Positions 34,061-45,529 are shown, counted from the stretch's first letter. The stretch is 64,000 nucleotides of DNA from Cephalopachus bancanus (GCA_027257055.1 JAPVLO010000401.1:186001-250000), one strand, 5' to 3'. Notes: generated by a model from the sequence alone, not told the origin. Numbers and translations: made by a program.

Positions 34061-34750
34061 CACTCAAAAATGATTGACCAAGAAAAAAATTATAAATGAG
34101 AAAAAATTATAACCCCAAATGTCCATGCCCTAATTTTTGCTGTATATATATTTAATGACTGAAGATCAAGGTTATACAGGACATGAAGTCATAGAAAGTA
34201 CTGAGTGAGTTAATGAACTTGCCATCTTCAAAGGGGTTAATTATTGCCTCTCTTGTGGAGGTAGACATGTCTAATAACCCATGGGATATTTAAGTAAACA
34301 TCATCAGACTTCATGACCAATATAGGAAAAAATTCCTACTAGGAAAACATTCCTACTACTAGAGCTGCCCCTGCAAAGCACAGATTGCCTCAGGAAGTAT
34401 TAGTGAGTGTGCCATCATTTGAGGCTATTCAAGCGGAAAATAGATGACCTATTGTTCCTGTAGTGGGGATTTCTGCACAAAGAAAGTTTAACTAGATTGT
34501 CTGGAATAGCCCATAATGCAAAAGACAGATGGGGACTATATGCCTTCAGAGAGGAGAGAGGACAATTTCAGTGGGAATGCTTGAGGTAGGCCTGTGAGCA
34601 TTTAGTTGGGACTTTCATCAGATCAGCCTGGATTAGGCCATGACTTTTGCTGGGCTGACAGTGAAAAATGAATGAATGCTGTGATATTCTCTTTATTATT
34701 TAAAAAAATTAACTCTGTTCCATCTTAATGGAAGGGATAATACAGGGTGG
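34061..34750. other. Unassigned sequence
   Basis: No confident feature recognised. Confidence 0.35.
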
Positions 34751-34791
<41 letters not shown>

Positions 34792-34801
34792 TGTGTGTGT
34801 G
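34751..34801. repeat. (GT)n microsatellite
   Basis: About 25 GT units with a single interrupting A. Confidence 0.97.
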
Positions 34802-35430
34802 TACATACATATGCATGTGTGAGAGAGACACAGCATGAGTAGCTCTTTTCCACCTTATGCCCTGGACAGTTCATGTAAGTCAGATTCCTCTGGGACTCCA
34901 ATTGGGAGAGCAGAGCTTTTTTTCCTTAATGAAATTCAATCTTTTTGCTCCAGAGATGAGCTCAGAACAAAAATAGGATTAGATTGTCTTATAGAACAAT
35001 TCAATACTGGTCACAGAGGGATAAGTTTCATAGACGTAATTGAATCTTTTTTTATGAATGGCATTCCTTAATGAATTTTTAATAGAAGATATAGTGTCTT
35101 CATTTAGTAACAACAAAAGGGAAAATGCTTCATAAACGTTTTAATATAGAATTTATATATTGAAAGCTGTGCTGCTTACTCAAGCAATTATTCCTTGGTT
35201 GCTCCCAAAAAGCATGTGGTTTATCAGTACATAGCCTCCAGGCTTGTCCCTAAAGTTTCCATTGTCAAATTATGTGAATGAACATGAGAACTTAAATTTT
35301 TTTTGAAAAAACAAAACAAAACAAAACACTATTTGGAGAGAAGTATGTTATCACAGCCATTTTGAAGGAAAATGGTCAATCACTTTGATTTGAGCTCAGT
35401 GATCAGGAAACGGAGCATGATATGATGGAA
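34802..35430. other. Unassigned sequence with short (AAAAC)n
   Basis: Only a short (AAAAC)n tract at 35309-35329 stands out. A 78-codon frame at 34835-35071 has no recognisable features. Confidence 0.35.
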
Positions 35431-35580
35431 AGAATAATGAAACAACGCTTCTGGGATTGATGTCATTTCCTTTAACTATTGTGATCATCAACAAATCTCT
35501 TTTCTTTCTGAATACTGAAATTTCCTCATCTGTGAAATGTTGGAATAGCTGATCTTTAGGGACACTGTTAGTTGTAAAAT
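35430..35580 (+). mobile_element. MIR SINE
   Basis: 'aatttcctcatctgtgaaat' preceded by a degraded MIR 5' region. Confidence 0.65.
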
Positions 35581-35699
35581 AGAACCTCATATTATCTGAG
35601 AATTTAGTTTAGGGCTCATCAGCAAAACTACTTTCTTGGTTCCACCACGTGTAGATAAAAAGCCCTGGGATCATGCAATTAACCACTTCTGCAAATGAT

Positions 35700-35815
35700 G
35701 ATATCTATATCATAGAGTTACTCTGAGGATTAAAATGAGGTAATGGCTTTAAGAAATTAACACAGTGCCTAACTATTGCATAGAAAATGAACAATACTTG
35801 TTATTTTTATATTGT
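35700..35815 (+). mobile_element. MIR SINE 3' part
   Basis: 'gagttactctgaggattaaa' then 'atgaggtaatggctttaaga' and 'cacagtgcctaactattgca'. It may continue the preceding MIR. Confidence 0.65.
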
Positions 35816-36204
35816 CTTACAAATTATACTATCTTGACAGATTTCCCCCCAATTTCTTTAGTTAGTCTTATAAACTCAGTGACAATAAACCTAGGTGTTT
35901 TCTAGGCATAAACAGTTAATATCCCTGAATGAACATTTCAGTTTTTTGGGTAGTTATGAGCAAAAATGTAGTTTATGACCGATGTAAAATTATAGCTATG
36001 ATTCTTCAAGGCCTTCTTTGAAATTTAGTGGGTCTTGTCTCCTCATGGATAAGTTGTATTGGCTATTTATGTACAAATATGAAGTGTTTTAGTTAAATTT
36101 TTTTATTATAAAACTAACATAAAATAAAACCTAGGAAATAGGGAAAAAACTTTTCTCCTAAACACAATGATTATTAACTTTAACATTTTAGTATGCTTCT
36201 TTTT

Positions 36205-36334
36205 TGCTGTTGTAGAGATGAGGTTTGTCTTACTGTGTTGCCCAGGCTGGTCTTGAACTTCCTAGCCTCAAGCAATCCTCCCTCCTTGGCCTTCCAGAGT
36301 GCTGGGATTACAGGTGTGAGCCACTGTGCCTGAC
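36205..36334 (-). mobile_element. Old Alu monomer
   Basis: 'tgttgcccaggctggtcttg' to 'gggattacaggtgtgagcca', reverse complement. Confidence 0.88.
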
Positions 36335-36411
36335 CTACTATACTTCTTTAACATTTATTCCATACTTATTTTTTTTTTAGATTAAGCTGTATGGTAGGTA
36401 TAATTTAGAAT

Positions 36412-36702
36412 TCTTTTTTTTTTTTTTTTTTGAGTTGGTCTCACTCCATCGCTCAGGCTGGAGTGCAGTGGCATGCTCACAGTTAACCCAGTGTCGACCT
36501 GATGGGCTCCAGCGATCCTTCCGCCTCAGCCTTGCAAGAAGCCAGAACTACAGGCACGCGCTACTGCGCCCGGCTAATTTTTTAAAAATTTATTGTAGAG
36601 ACAAGGTTGCCCAGGCTGGTCTTGAACCCGCGGGCTCAGGCAATCCACTCGCCTTGGCCTTCCAAAGTGCTGGGATTACAGGCTGAGTCACCGAGCCCGG
36701 CC
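36412..36702 (-). mobile_element. Lineage-specific dimeric Alu
   Basis: Full reverse-complement dimer with a poly-T head, ending gagcccggcc. Confidence 0.95.
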
Positions 36703-37224
36703 TTTTTTCACCAATTAATGCTATAAATACATCTCACATAGTTCAGTATCTTTACAAACATTTTAATGAATGCAAATATCTAACAGTTGTTCTAAATGCT
36801 TATTAACTTTATGCTTTTGAATGATTTTGAGGGGATTTTCTATGTACGCAGTTATTCACAAATATGAATTTTGCCTTTTAATAATTTTACCTTCACAAGA
36901 ATTGCCAGTGGTTTGGTGTAGTTGAACTAAGGCTTCACAGAGTGGCAGTCAGAAATAGCAAAAAATAGATCAAGAGGATTTTGATCATAAAGTCCTTTGA
37001 ATGTTATGCTAACAGTTTTGGTCTTTGTCCTGTACAAATAAAGAAATGTGTGAAAAATGAAATTAAATTCTTACTTTATATCATATACAAAATCAGTTCA
37101 ATATGGATTGTGAAGTAGATGTGAAAGGAAAAAATGTAATCCACTCAGAAGAAAAGAAGAAGACTATCTTTGTGACCTAAGCATATGGAATAATTTCTAA
37201 AATAAAAGGCTTAATTCATAGATT
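36703..37224. other. Unassigned sequence
   Basis: AT-rich, no recognised feature. Confidence 0.35.
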
Positions 37225-37380
37225 CTTATCAACAAATATCTATTGAATGCCTACTGAGCTGGACATTTTTCTGTGTACTTGTGATGTAGCAGGGGACTGA
37301 ACAGAAAAGACAAAAATCCCTCCACTTACAAAATTTTATATTCTTAGAGTTCATACAAAACAAAACAAAACACAATACAT
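37225..37380 (-). mobile_element. L2 LINE 3' end
   Basis: 'caacaaatatctattgaatg', 'cctactgagctggacatttt' and 'gggactgaacagaaaagaca' form the antisense L2 tail. Confidence 0.75.
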
Positions 37381-37549
37381 AATAAATTATGTAGTATATA
37401 AGAAGGCAAAAAAGCATTGTCTTCTTGAATCTCTTCAAAACTCAGTTCCAGTTCCTTCATTCTTCTATCAGTTTCTTTCCTGTAGTGATAATAATGCAGT
37501 TCCCTTGATTATAAGTACCATATATCGCTGATAGTTTTCACATATTTGA

Positions 37550-38020
37550 TTCTGGCTCAGCCCTTTGGGTTTATACATCTGACTGCTTATATGACAACTT
37601 CACATGCATGTCCTATAAACATCTTAAATTTAAAACATTAAAAATTGAATATCTGATTTCCTCCATCAAACCTACTTCAACTGTCTTCCTCCATTTGATT
37701 GATGCCAATTCTGTCTTACTATACTACCAGTTACTCCTAATTCGACTCCCTGTTGCAATCTGACTCCACCTCATAGATTTTTCCTCTTATGTTCCTGCTT
37801 CATTAGGCTTTTTCTTGTGCATCTTTACCCTCAGACAAATTCTCACAGATCTGCCTGGCACTGGTTTTTCCCTCTGCCTGGGATACTCTTTCCCCAGATG
37901 TCCACATGTTGAGCTCTCTCGCTGTTTTCAAGTCTTTGCTCAAATGCAATTTTCTCAATGAAGCTTACTCTTCCTGTAAAGTGCCACTTTACAGTCTTTG
38001 CTTATTATTGCCTAGATTCA
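37550..38020 (+). mobile_element. L2 LINE fragment
   Basis: 'ccctctgcctgggatactct', 'tttccccagatgtccacatg', 'caagtctttgctcaaatgca' and 'ctcaatgaagcttactcttc' are typical sense L2 3' region phrases. Confidence 0.7.
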
Positions 38021-38549
38021 TTATTTCATTAGTGGTTTCAAATGATAACATCTTAATTCTATAAATTCTTTCTTGCTTATTGGCTGGGATACTTTTATAA
38101 AAAGGGATGATCCTTAATCAATTATTTGATCTTCCTGAAGTAGAATTTTTACAGCAAGGTGGACTAAAATAGAATCTTTTAATAAGAAAGACTTTTAGCT
38201 ATTGATGGAATATTTTTAATAATTACAATGTCATTCAGCTTTTTTTTCAACTCCCTTCCAAGTTATATTCAGATTTGCTGTGAATTTAATTTCTCTATTA
38301 ATTTTTAACCCCATAAGCTAGTCATAATAATTTTAATAATTATATTTTATATTATTGTTAAAATAGTTTTAATGTCACTCTGTCCTTAATTGGAGATATT
38401 TCTCTTGTAAACAGTAAATGGTTGACTTAGCATTTTAGCAGAATCAGTAATTCCGGTTACACTTATTGTAATTACTATTTATATTGCTAATTATAAATAG
38501 ATTTGTATTCGCTTCTGCCACCTTATTTTGGGCTTTTTATTTGACTGGC

Positions 38550-38678
38550 TTTATTTATTTTTATTTTTAATTATTTTATTTTAAAAATGTGGGGTACAAA
38601 TGAGGGTTAGGTACATATGTGGACATCACACAGGTAGAGTGAGGGTATCCTTATTGATGTTATGTGTCCCCCCATTTC
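38550..38678 (-). mobile_element. L1 3' UTR fragment, local lineage
   Basis: 'ttaaaaatgtggggtacaaa', 'gagggttaggtacatatgtg' and 'ccttattgatgttatgtgtc'. Confidence 0.85.
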
Positions 38679-38869
38679 TTTTTTTTTCTCTATTCTAGTC
38701 TACTTTTAGATTAAGTTGTTTTTCTTTATTCTTCTTTCCTCCTCTACTAATAAAGATATTGTATGCATTATTGTAATCTTTTTGTAATTACCCTTCCTGT
38801 CCATTATAAAGACTTAGAATGCTTAAATTTTGATCAACCGCCTCACAAATAAGAGTTTAGTATTCTTCA

Positions 38870-39980
38870 GATTTTGGTTCTATCTTAATATTTTGACCCC
38901 CAAATTAAATATTATTTATTAGATATTAGATTTTTACCATGCTTTTCCAGATTTATCTCATGATTACCACTTTCTTCCATTGTTATCATATTTTGCATTT
39001 CAGCCTCTCCCTAAAAGGTCATTTTTCTTTTCATGAAGTGCATATTTGAGACATTCCTCTAGTGGTATCTGTTGGTGACAAACTTTTTGAGTTCCTGTTT
39101 CTTTGTAAATGCCCTTATTTCAGCTTTATTTTTGAAAGATGTTGTTAAAGGGGAATATAATTTCAACTGAAAGTTGCTCTCTTAGCATTTTGAAGATATT
39201 CCACTATTTTGTTAGTGTCCAGCGCTGCTCTTGAGAGATTAGTCATCAGTGTGGCATTCTGTTGTAGGTAATATGGGTTATTTTCCCCCTTCTTTGGTGA
39301 CTTGTAAGATTTTCTCTTCGTCTTGCTGCTTTATAATTTTACAACAATGTGTCTGAGGGTGGCTTTCTTTTTATTTACCTTCCTAGAATTTGTTACCCCC
39401 TGATTCTGAGGACTTATAGTTTCCTTACTTAAAAAAATAAATTCTGGGAAATTGTCATCTTTTATATAATAAAATACTGTTTTCCCCTTTCTATTGAATT
39501 TCTTTCAAAACTGTAATTATTTCATTTTATACTCCCTACCTCTTAAATTCTCTTTAATGTTCTATCACATGGTTTCTTTATGATGTTCTCTGTGCATTTT
39601 CTCACTCAATTTATTTCTCTATTCTTTATTTTTCTTAATTATCTTTCAATATGGAAAATCAAATCACTGTATGAGAAATTTCTGAATAATTTCTTGAAAA
39701 ATATTTTCCATCACTTTAATTCTTTCTTTAGTTTTGTTTATCCATATGTTTAACCTGACATTAAGTTTCTAATTTTAATTGTATTTTCACTTTTGTCCTT
39801 TTTTGGGTCTGTCTTAAGGTCTGTGTGGTCAGTCTTCTTCCTTCATTGATACTTTTAGTATACTATTTTATTTCTCATTATACATATGTATTTTCTGTAT
39901 CTGATCATTTAGAATACAGAATTATTCTATGTTGCATGAATGATCCTATATCTTCTTGATTTTGCTGATTTTTGGTCATG
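38870..39980 (-). mobile_element. Ancient L1M 5' half (ORF1 region)
   Basis: Antisense wording typical of an old L1 ORF1 and upstream region: 'cccttatttcagctttattt', 'ttgaaagatgttgttaaagg', 'ttttgaagatattccactat', 'gtaagattttctcttcgtct' and 'acaacaatgtgtctgagggt'. The 5' UTR may run on to about 40300. Confidence 0.65.
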
Positions 39981-40299
39981 GCTGCTTTTTCCCTTTAGTG
40001 GTATTCCTTCCCTTTTGTGGTATTTATTGTTGAGCTCCTAACCTTGGAATTTTATTTGAGAAGTGGGTTAAAATGTGTTTCTTCAGAGTTAATATGTGTT
40101 TGCTTTTGCCAGGAGCCTGCAGTGGGAGTGGGGACACTACTGACCTAGGAATGCATTAAACTTACTTTCAGTTTAGAGTTTTTCCAATGACAGAAGCAAT
40201 AGAAATTCTATTCCTGAACCCATTCTGCTATTATGAGTTCTCAGGTGAGAATGTTTTCTTTCTTCTCTCAGTGTCATTGTATCTTTCTATAATGTTCTC

Positions 40300-40836
40300 C
40301 CCTGCTTCACTCACTTATGCCTTTATGTGGATTCTCCACTTTGTAAAGAAGTCAGGCTTTGTCTTCTTTCCTTGGTGTGTGAATTCCATTAAAACTTAAT
40401 TTCCAAGCCACCAGAGATCAGTTCAGCTGGATTCCCACTTCCATTTTAGAATTTTAAATTCTTTCTTTCCAATGTTGGTCTCTTAGGATTCCTCTGTTTA
40501 TTTTGCCAGCTCTTATGTATTTTAAAAGACGTTTTGCATTTTATCTGGCTAAAATTGATATGGAAAAAACTAAATAGGCGAGAAACCATGGGGAAATTTA
40601 ATGTTTTAAAGAACTACCTTAAAAATGAGTTCCAGACTCAAGATTTTATGGATGAGTACTTGGAACTATTATGAAACAGATACTTTTCATGTTCTATAAC
40701 ATTTTCCTGAGCATAGGAAAATGCAAACCCAGTAAAGATAGTTCTAATAAAATATGTAGGTCGATTTCATTTATGCATATTGATTTTGAAATCTTCTACA
40801 AAATCCTATCACACAGTATGTTAAAAAAAAATACAT
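40300..40836. other. Unassigned sequence
   Basis: No recognised feature before the small Alu remnant. Confidence 0.35.
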
Positions 40837-40945
40837 CAAGCCAGGCATGGTAACCTGCATGTAGTTCCAGCATTGCTTGAGGACAGGAGTTCAAATCCAG
40901 CCTGGGTAACATAGTAAGACCCCCTACCAAAAAAAAAAAAAAAAT
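40837..40945 (+). mobile_element. Internally deleted Alu monomer (FAM/FLAM-like)
   Basis: 'agccaggcatggtaacctgc' then 'gttccagcattgcttgagga' and 'ccagcctgggtaacatagta', with a 16-A tail. The segment between the A-box region and 'cttgagga' is missing. Confidence 0.82.
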
Positions 40946-41175
40946 TACACATCGTAAAGCAGAATTTACTTTGGGAGCATAAAGATAATTAACTATCAAG
41001 TAATCTAACATTACAGTACAATACATCAAAAGGTAAAAGCTATATTATTGTCTCAATAAATCCTGAAAAGGTATTGAGAATATTTAGTACAATTTTAGCA
41101 TAAATGCCTAGTTCCTGGGAGTAGAAACATTCACAGCATAATAAAGTATAGTTATTCTGAAATCAATAATTAATG

Positions 41176-41209
41176 TTGCTGGGCATGGTGGCTCATGCCT
41201 ATAATCCCA
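41176..41209 (+). mobile_element. Alu 5'-end stub
   Basis: 'ttgctgggcatggtggctca' and 'tgcctataatcccagga', cut off by an L1 fragment. Confidence 0.75.
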
Positions 41210-41211
41210 GG

Positions 41212-41385
41212 ACTTTTTCTACATCATGGCCAATACTTGTTCTAGTCTATTTTTTGACCATAATCATCCTAGTACGTGTGAAGTGGTATTACATCATGAT
41301 TTTGACTTGCCTTTCCCTAATGACTAATGATGATAACATGTGCTTATTGGTCATTTGTGAATCTTCTTGGAGAAATGTCCCCAGA
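41212..41385 (-). mobile_element. L1 ORF2 fragment
   Basis: 'gtgtgaagtggtattacatc', 'ttttgacttgcctttcccta' and 'ttggtcatttgtgaatcttc' are antisense L1 ORF2 near its C terminus. Confidence 0.8.
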
Positions 41386-41729
41386 AATTGCCACCTAATT
41401 CAGTTTTCCTTAGAATTTCTGTCTCCTTCGAATTCTCAAAGTCCTGATACATTTCTTTCTACTGGTGTATCATCCTAGTGCAACACTGGTGAAAGTAACA
41501 ATTGCACCATCCACTTTGATCCAACTTTCTAAGAATCTAGTTCTATATGCATTCTTTTGGATTTCTCTGGCATATATGAAGTAGATGAGGGAAGGTGTAT
41601 GGAGAACCTGGAGTTTTCTGGACTCCACCACCAGGGATGAGGTCCCCATTGCCAGCCAGCCAGAGATTATTCAAATATCAATATCCCATCTTAGCCCGTG
41701 CTTTTTCAGAAGGCTGCTGGAAGCATCTG

Positions 41730-41935
41730 ATACAGACTCTGGGACAGAGAGTAGCATGAAGAAAACTTATTAGGGGGTACTCGTTGGGCCAATATTTTTC
41801 ATGGAAGGATGGGAAGAAGGGTTGGGTAGAGGGAAGAGTTAGGCTATGATTTAGTCTCCATGTAGCCTCAGCTACATTCATGGCCACTCAGAAGCTGGGA
41901 TGGCTCTTCAAGGTTGTCCTAAATTGAGATGAAGG
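41730..41935 (-). mobile_element. LTR-like segment, copy A
   Basis: 'cttattagggggtactcgtt' (antisense poly(A)-signal-like word), then 'gggccaatatttttcatgga' and 'ggatgggaagaagggttggg'. The same order recurs at 42640-42880. The family is not identified. Confidence 0.45.
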
Positions 41936-42639
41936 GGTCATTAATCTTGTTCACTGGCCAGTCATTTTATGAGGCCTTGTTTGTGGGTGATGCAACCATC
42001 TTCAACTGAGGGCAATTCCTGGAGAAAGCTGAGAGCTGAGGGCTATCTGCCAGCAACATATCTAGCCACTGGGGAATAAGCCTTTCGGTCCTGAAGTGGC
42101 ATAAGTGTACCTAGGACAGAGACCACTGTAGCAACCAGTCACCTAACAAACAGTGACATGCCTGAGATAGTATAGACTTTTACATCATTTTCTTTTCTTA
42201 TTGATGTGAAAGAGGGGTTTAGAGAGCAGAAAAGCATTAGACACTGAAGGCAGTATGGGTCCACTTCTGATGGGACTGCAGTGAAAGTAAAGCTGCTAAG
42301 GGAGAAGAAACACTTCTCTGATTCCATGATTACATCCGGGTTTTGTTTCTAGTCAACTGTGAAGAAATGAAAGAAGGAGGCAGTATTTTCCTTTATTATT
42401 TTATTATTATTTGTGTTTTTGTGCTCCAGGAGCTTAGCAGAGATCTTGTCTAACCGTACAATATTAGTGTAACTTTGTATGGTTTGTGAAGGTTTTTAAA
42501 CCTAAACAAAGGAACTTTATTTTCAGAGGATTTTTATTGGAGGCGTCATTTTGTTGGAATTCACTAATAGTATCCATCGCACTTATTTACTGGTGTTTTG
42601 TGTTTGGTTCTCCGGGATACACACTTGAGACAGCTTCTG

Positions 42640-43020
42640 TTGTTCAAGGTGTACATGAGGGAGTTCCCTCAGGGCCAAATCTTGGTTTATTGTAGAGATG
42701 AGGTCTCGCCAAGTTGCCCAGGCGGGTCACGAACCCGAGGGCTCAGGCAATCCGCTCACCTCGGCCTCCCACAGCGCTGGGATTACAGGCTGAGCCACTG
42801 AGCCGGCAGGGCCAAATCTTGGAAGAGGGGTGGAAGAAACAGGGTTGGCAGGGGGAGGAGTCCAGCTGTGATGTAGGCCCAATACTGCAGCCTCTGCATC
42901 ATGACTCAGCGGGGAACTCTGGAGCTGAAAGCCCTGGCAGAGATGTCTCACAATGGGCCGGATTTGACAATGTTTTTCGCCTTGGTTGGTCATTGGATAC
43001 CCCTGGAAACATATGACTTT
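42640..43020 (-). mobile_element. LTR-like segment, copy B, with an inserted half-Alu
   Basis: 'gagttccctcagggccaaat' and 'ggggtggaagaaacagggtt' parallel copy A. It continues through 'gcagcctctgcatcatgact'. Split by the half-Alu at 42686-42806. Confidence 0.45.
42686..42806 (-). mobile_element. Left-monomer-only Alu insertion
   Basis: 121 bp containing only the left arm, in sense from ccggctcagtggctcagcct to gacctcatctctacaataaa. Flanked by a perfect 16-bp target-site duplication cagggccaaatcttgg (42670-42685 and 42807-42822). There is no terminal poly(A); the sense 3' end is the natural 'caataaa' linker. Many CpGs persist, so it looks young. Confidence 0.97.
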
Positions 43021-43874
43021 GGGTGAGATGGTTCTTTGAGGCTGAGGCTGAGGCTGAGGCAATCCCTGAAGAGGCTGACACAATGGCTGCACATTTCACG
43101 GCTGGGGTCGCAGATCTTCCTAGTGACTTTCTCAGCCTCACATGCCACATAAGTGGCGAGGAGTCTAGGATTTCTGACTCCTACTTAGGAGAGTTTTCCT
43201 CTTTTACATGCTGCCTCTCAGCTCATGTGACTCACAGCAGGACCGGCACCAAGCTTGCCAATGTGCTCTCTAGGCCTTGTTCTTGGCAGCAGTGACTGAG
43301 CTATGTGGACTTCATGTGAAAGTAATATTTTTGAAAAACCTCAGGTGGCCTAGGTTTAGCAGAGTAAGTTCCAGGATTGGCTGAGGCAAAGCATTCTTGG
43401 CATGGAACCACTGCTAATTCACCAAGTCCTCTCAGACAATTTATTATAAATCTGAAGGGACACTGAACCAGCCAACTTGCTTCCCATTTTTGTTCATTTT
43501 CAGGGTGAATACTGAGTTTGGCGTCTCACTGGCTCTCTTGGCTGCCTGAATGTGTCAGTCTTGATTTAAAAATAGCCTGAATCCTACTAGGGTCAATGTG
43601 GGTTGACTAGGGTTCAACTTCTCTGGAACTTTGAGGAGGCTCGAAAGGAGGATGGAGAAATCATTGCAGAAAAGATATTTTATTTGCAGTTAACATGGGT
43701 GGTTTTGTCTGAGCGTTAGAATACAAGAACAATTGTTTCAGCAATGCTAGGCTAACATAGATGAGGCTATTTATTAACCTTTAAAATAGTAAGAAATTGT
43801 TATGCAGCTGTGTAGGCACAATGGGAGACAGACAATGATTGATGGCCAAAGAGACAGCATAAAGGTAGAGCAAA
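43021..43874. other. Unassigned, possibly LTR/ERV-derived sequence
   Basis: A short (GGCTGA)n run at 43039-43061. The remainder is less AT-rich than its neighbours and may continue the LTR-like element, but nothing is diagnostic. Confidence 0.3.
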
Positions 43875-44363
43875 GAACATGGTTCAGGAGTCAAAATCTC
43901 TAGATTCTAGTTCTGACTCTGTTACTTACTAGAATATATTTTTGGGTCAAATTCTTAATTTCTCTTGGTTTTAGTTTCTCCATCTTTAAAATGGACCTGA
44001 TTATGTATGATTTGCCTTATTCCTTGTGTTGTTACAGGGAACAAATGAGACAATTGATATAGCATGGCCTCACTTATAAGTGGGAGCAAAATATTGAGCA
44101 CATACAGGCATAAGGATGGGAATGACAGACACTGGGGACTCCTAAGGGGAGAGGGAAGAATGAGGGTAATGGTTGAAAAACCACTCATTGGGTACCATGC
44201 TCATCACTTGGGTGACGGGCTCAGTAGAAGCCCAAACCTTATCTTCATACAATGTACCTATGTAACAAATCTGCACATGTACCCCTTGAATCTAAAATAA
44301 AATAATTTACAAATTAAAAAAAAGAAATAATAGATATAAATATGTGAAGTGCCGTATAAAAAG
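43875..44363 (+). mobile_element. MIR SINE split by an L1
   Basis: The left part 43875-44060 has 'tctgactctgttacttacta', 'gtttctccatctttaaaatg' and 'aaatgagacaattgata'. The right part 44331-44363 resumes with 'tatgtgaagtgccgtataaa'. Confidence 0.8.
44063..44325 (+). mobile_element. 5'-truncated L1 3' end
   Basis: 'tggcctcacttataagtggg', 'atgggaatgacagacactgg', 'gtgacgggctcagtagaagc' and 'gtaacaaatctgcacatgta', ending in an A-rich tail. Inserted within the MIR; a gatata-containing word flanks both sides. Confidence 0.92.
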
Positions 44364-44526
44364 AATTATTTTTCTCAAGCTCTCTCACATGAATTTCAGG
44401 GCTTTGGACAATTTTTGGGACTCAGATAGACACAGAATCAGTAGTAGAGTTTGGATATCATCTATCCTGGAGGTCCTAATTATCTAAGGAAGGATGAGCT
44501 GGAAGAGGAAAACCTGTTTAGTTTAG

Positions 44527-44551
44527 TTATTATTATTATTATTATTATTTT
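44527..44551. repeat. (TTA)n microsatellite
   Basis: Eight TTA units. Confidence 0.95.
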
Positions 44552-44770
44552 TGAGATTCCAGGAGTCTTGGTTCATCTATTTCTTTGGAAGTCTTCTTGA
44601 AATTGAGAATTCAGTAGGCCCTTTATAGGTAGGTGGCTTAGTCTGGTCTTGTCTCAACTCTTAGACAAAATGAAGTTCTCTTAAAGCAACTGAAAATTCA
44701 GCAAATCAGTCAGGATGACAGAGTTGCTAGTGGTGCAACATGATGTGACTCCAATAAAAATATATTCTTG

Positions 44771-45061
44771 GCCGGGCTCGGTGGCTCAGCCTGTAATCCC
44801 TCGCCTTTGGGAGGCTGAGGTGAGTGGATTGCCTGAGCCCGCGGGTTCGAGACCCGCCTGGGCAGTGAGACCTCATCTCTACAGTAAATCCAAAAATCAG
44901 CCGGACATGGTAGCGTGCGCCTGTAATTCCGGCTACTTGGAAGGCTGAGGCGGAAGGATCACTGGAGCCCAACAGGTCGAGGCTGCGGTGGCCGGAAGCG
45001 GCCACTGCACTCCAGTCTGGGCGACAGAGTGAGACTCCAACTCAAAAAAAAAAAAAAAAAA
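44771..45061 (+). mobile_element. Young lineage-specific dimeric Alu
   Basis: CpG-rich and close to the apparent subfamily consensus. The perfect left-arm hairpin GCGGG-TTCGAGA-CCCGC is at 44841-44857, and the right-arm stem GCGGTGGCC/GGCCACTGC at 44985-44993 and 45000-45008. Flanked by attcttgg (44764-44771, overlapping the first base, and 45062-45069). Confidence 0.97.
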
Positions 45062-45239
45062 ATTCTTGGTGTAGGAATTTGTTAAGGTTTGAGAACAAAC
45101 ACGTAATTTGTGAGAACTCAGTCAAATAGCAATGATATTTTGGAATGAACATTTTCTACAAATTTTGATGAAGACTCATGTATGAGAAGACCATAATATT
45201 TTATGGAGGAGAGCAGGAACAGGACATATCTAGTCTATT

Positions 45240-45500
45240 GCAGGAGTCTTCCAGCTCATCTTACTGTGTCTACTTTCTCCCATTTCAGTCTATTCTTTAC
45301 ACTGTCAAAAGAGTTATCTTTCTAAATCTGCTTGTTCCAATTCCACTGCTTAAGTCTGCTGCCTTGGGACTAAGGTCCAAAGCCTTAGACTGAGGCAGGA
45401 TTCCTGTTTATCATGTTGGCTGCTGTGCATTATGTAGGATGATTTCTAGCACACAGTAAGTGCTCAGCAAATACTTGTTATGAATTAATGAAATGCATTC
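45240..45500 (+). mobile_element. L2 LINE fragment
   Basis: 'tcttactgtgtctactttct'-type start, 'ccaattccactgcttaagtc', 'gcacacagtaagtgctcagc' and 'aaatacttgttatgaattaa'. Confidence 0.65.
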
Positions 45501-45529
45501 CTGATTTGGTTTTAATCCACCCCTCCAGT

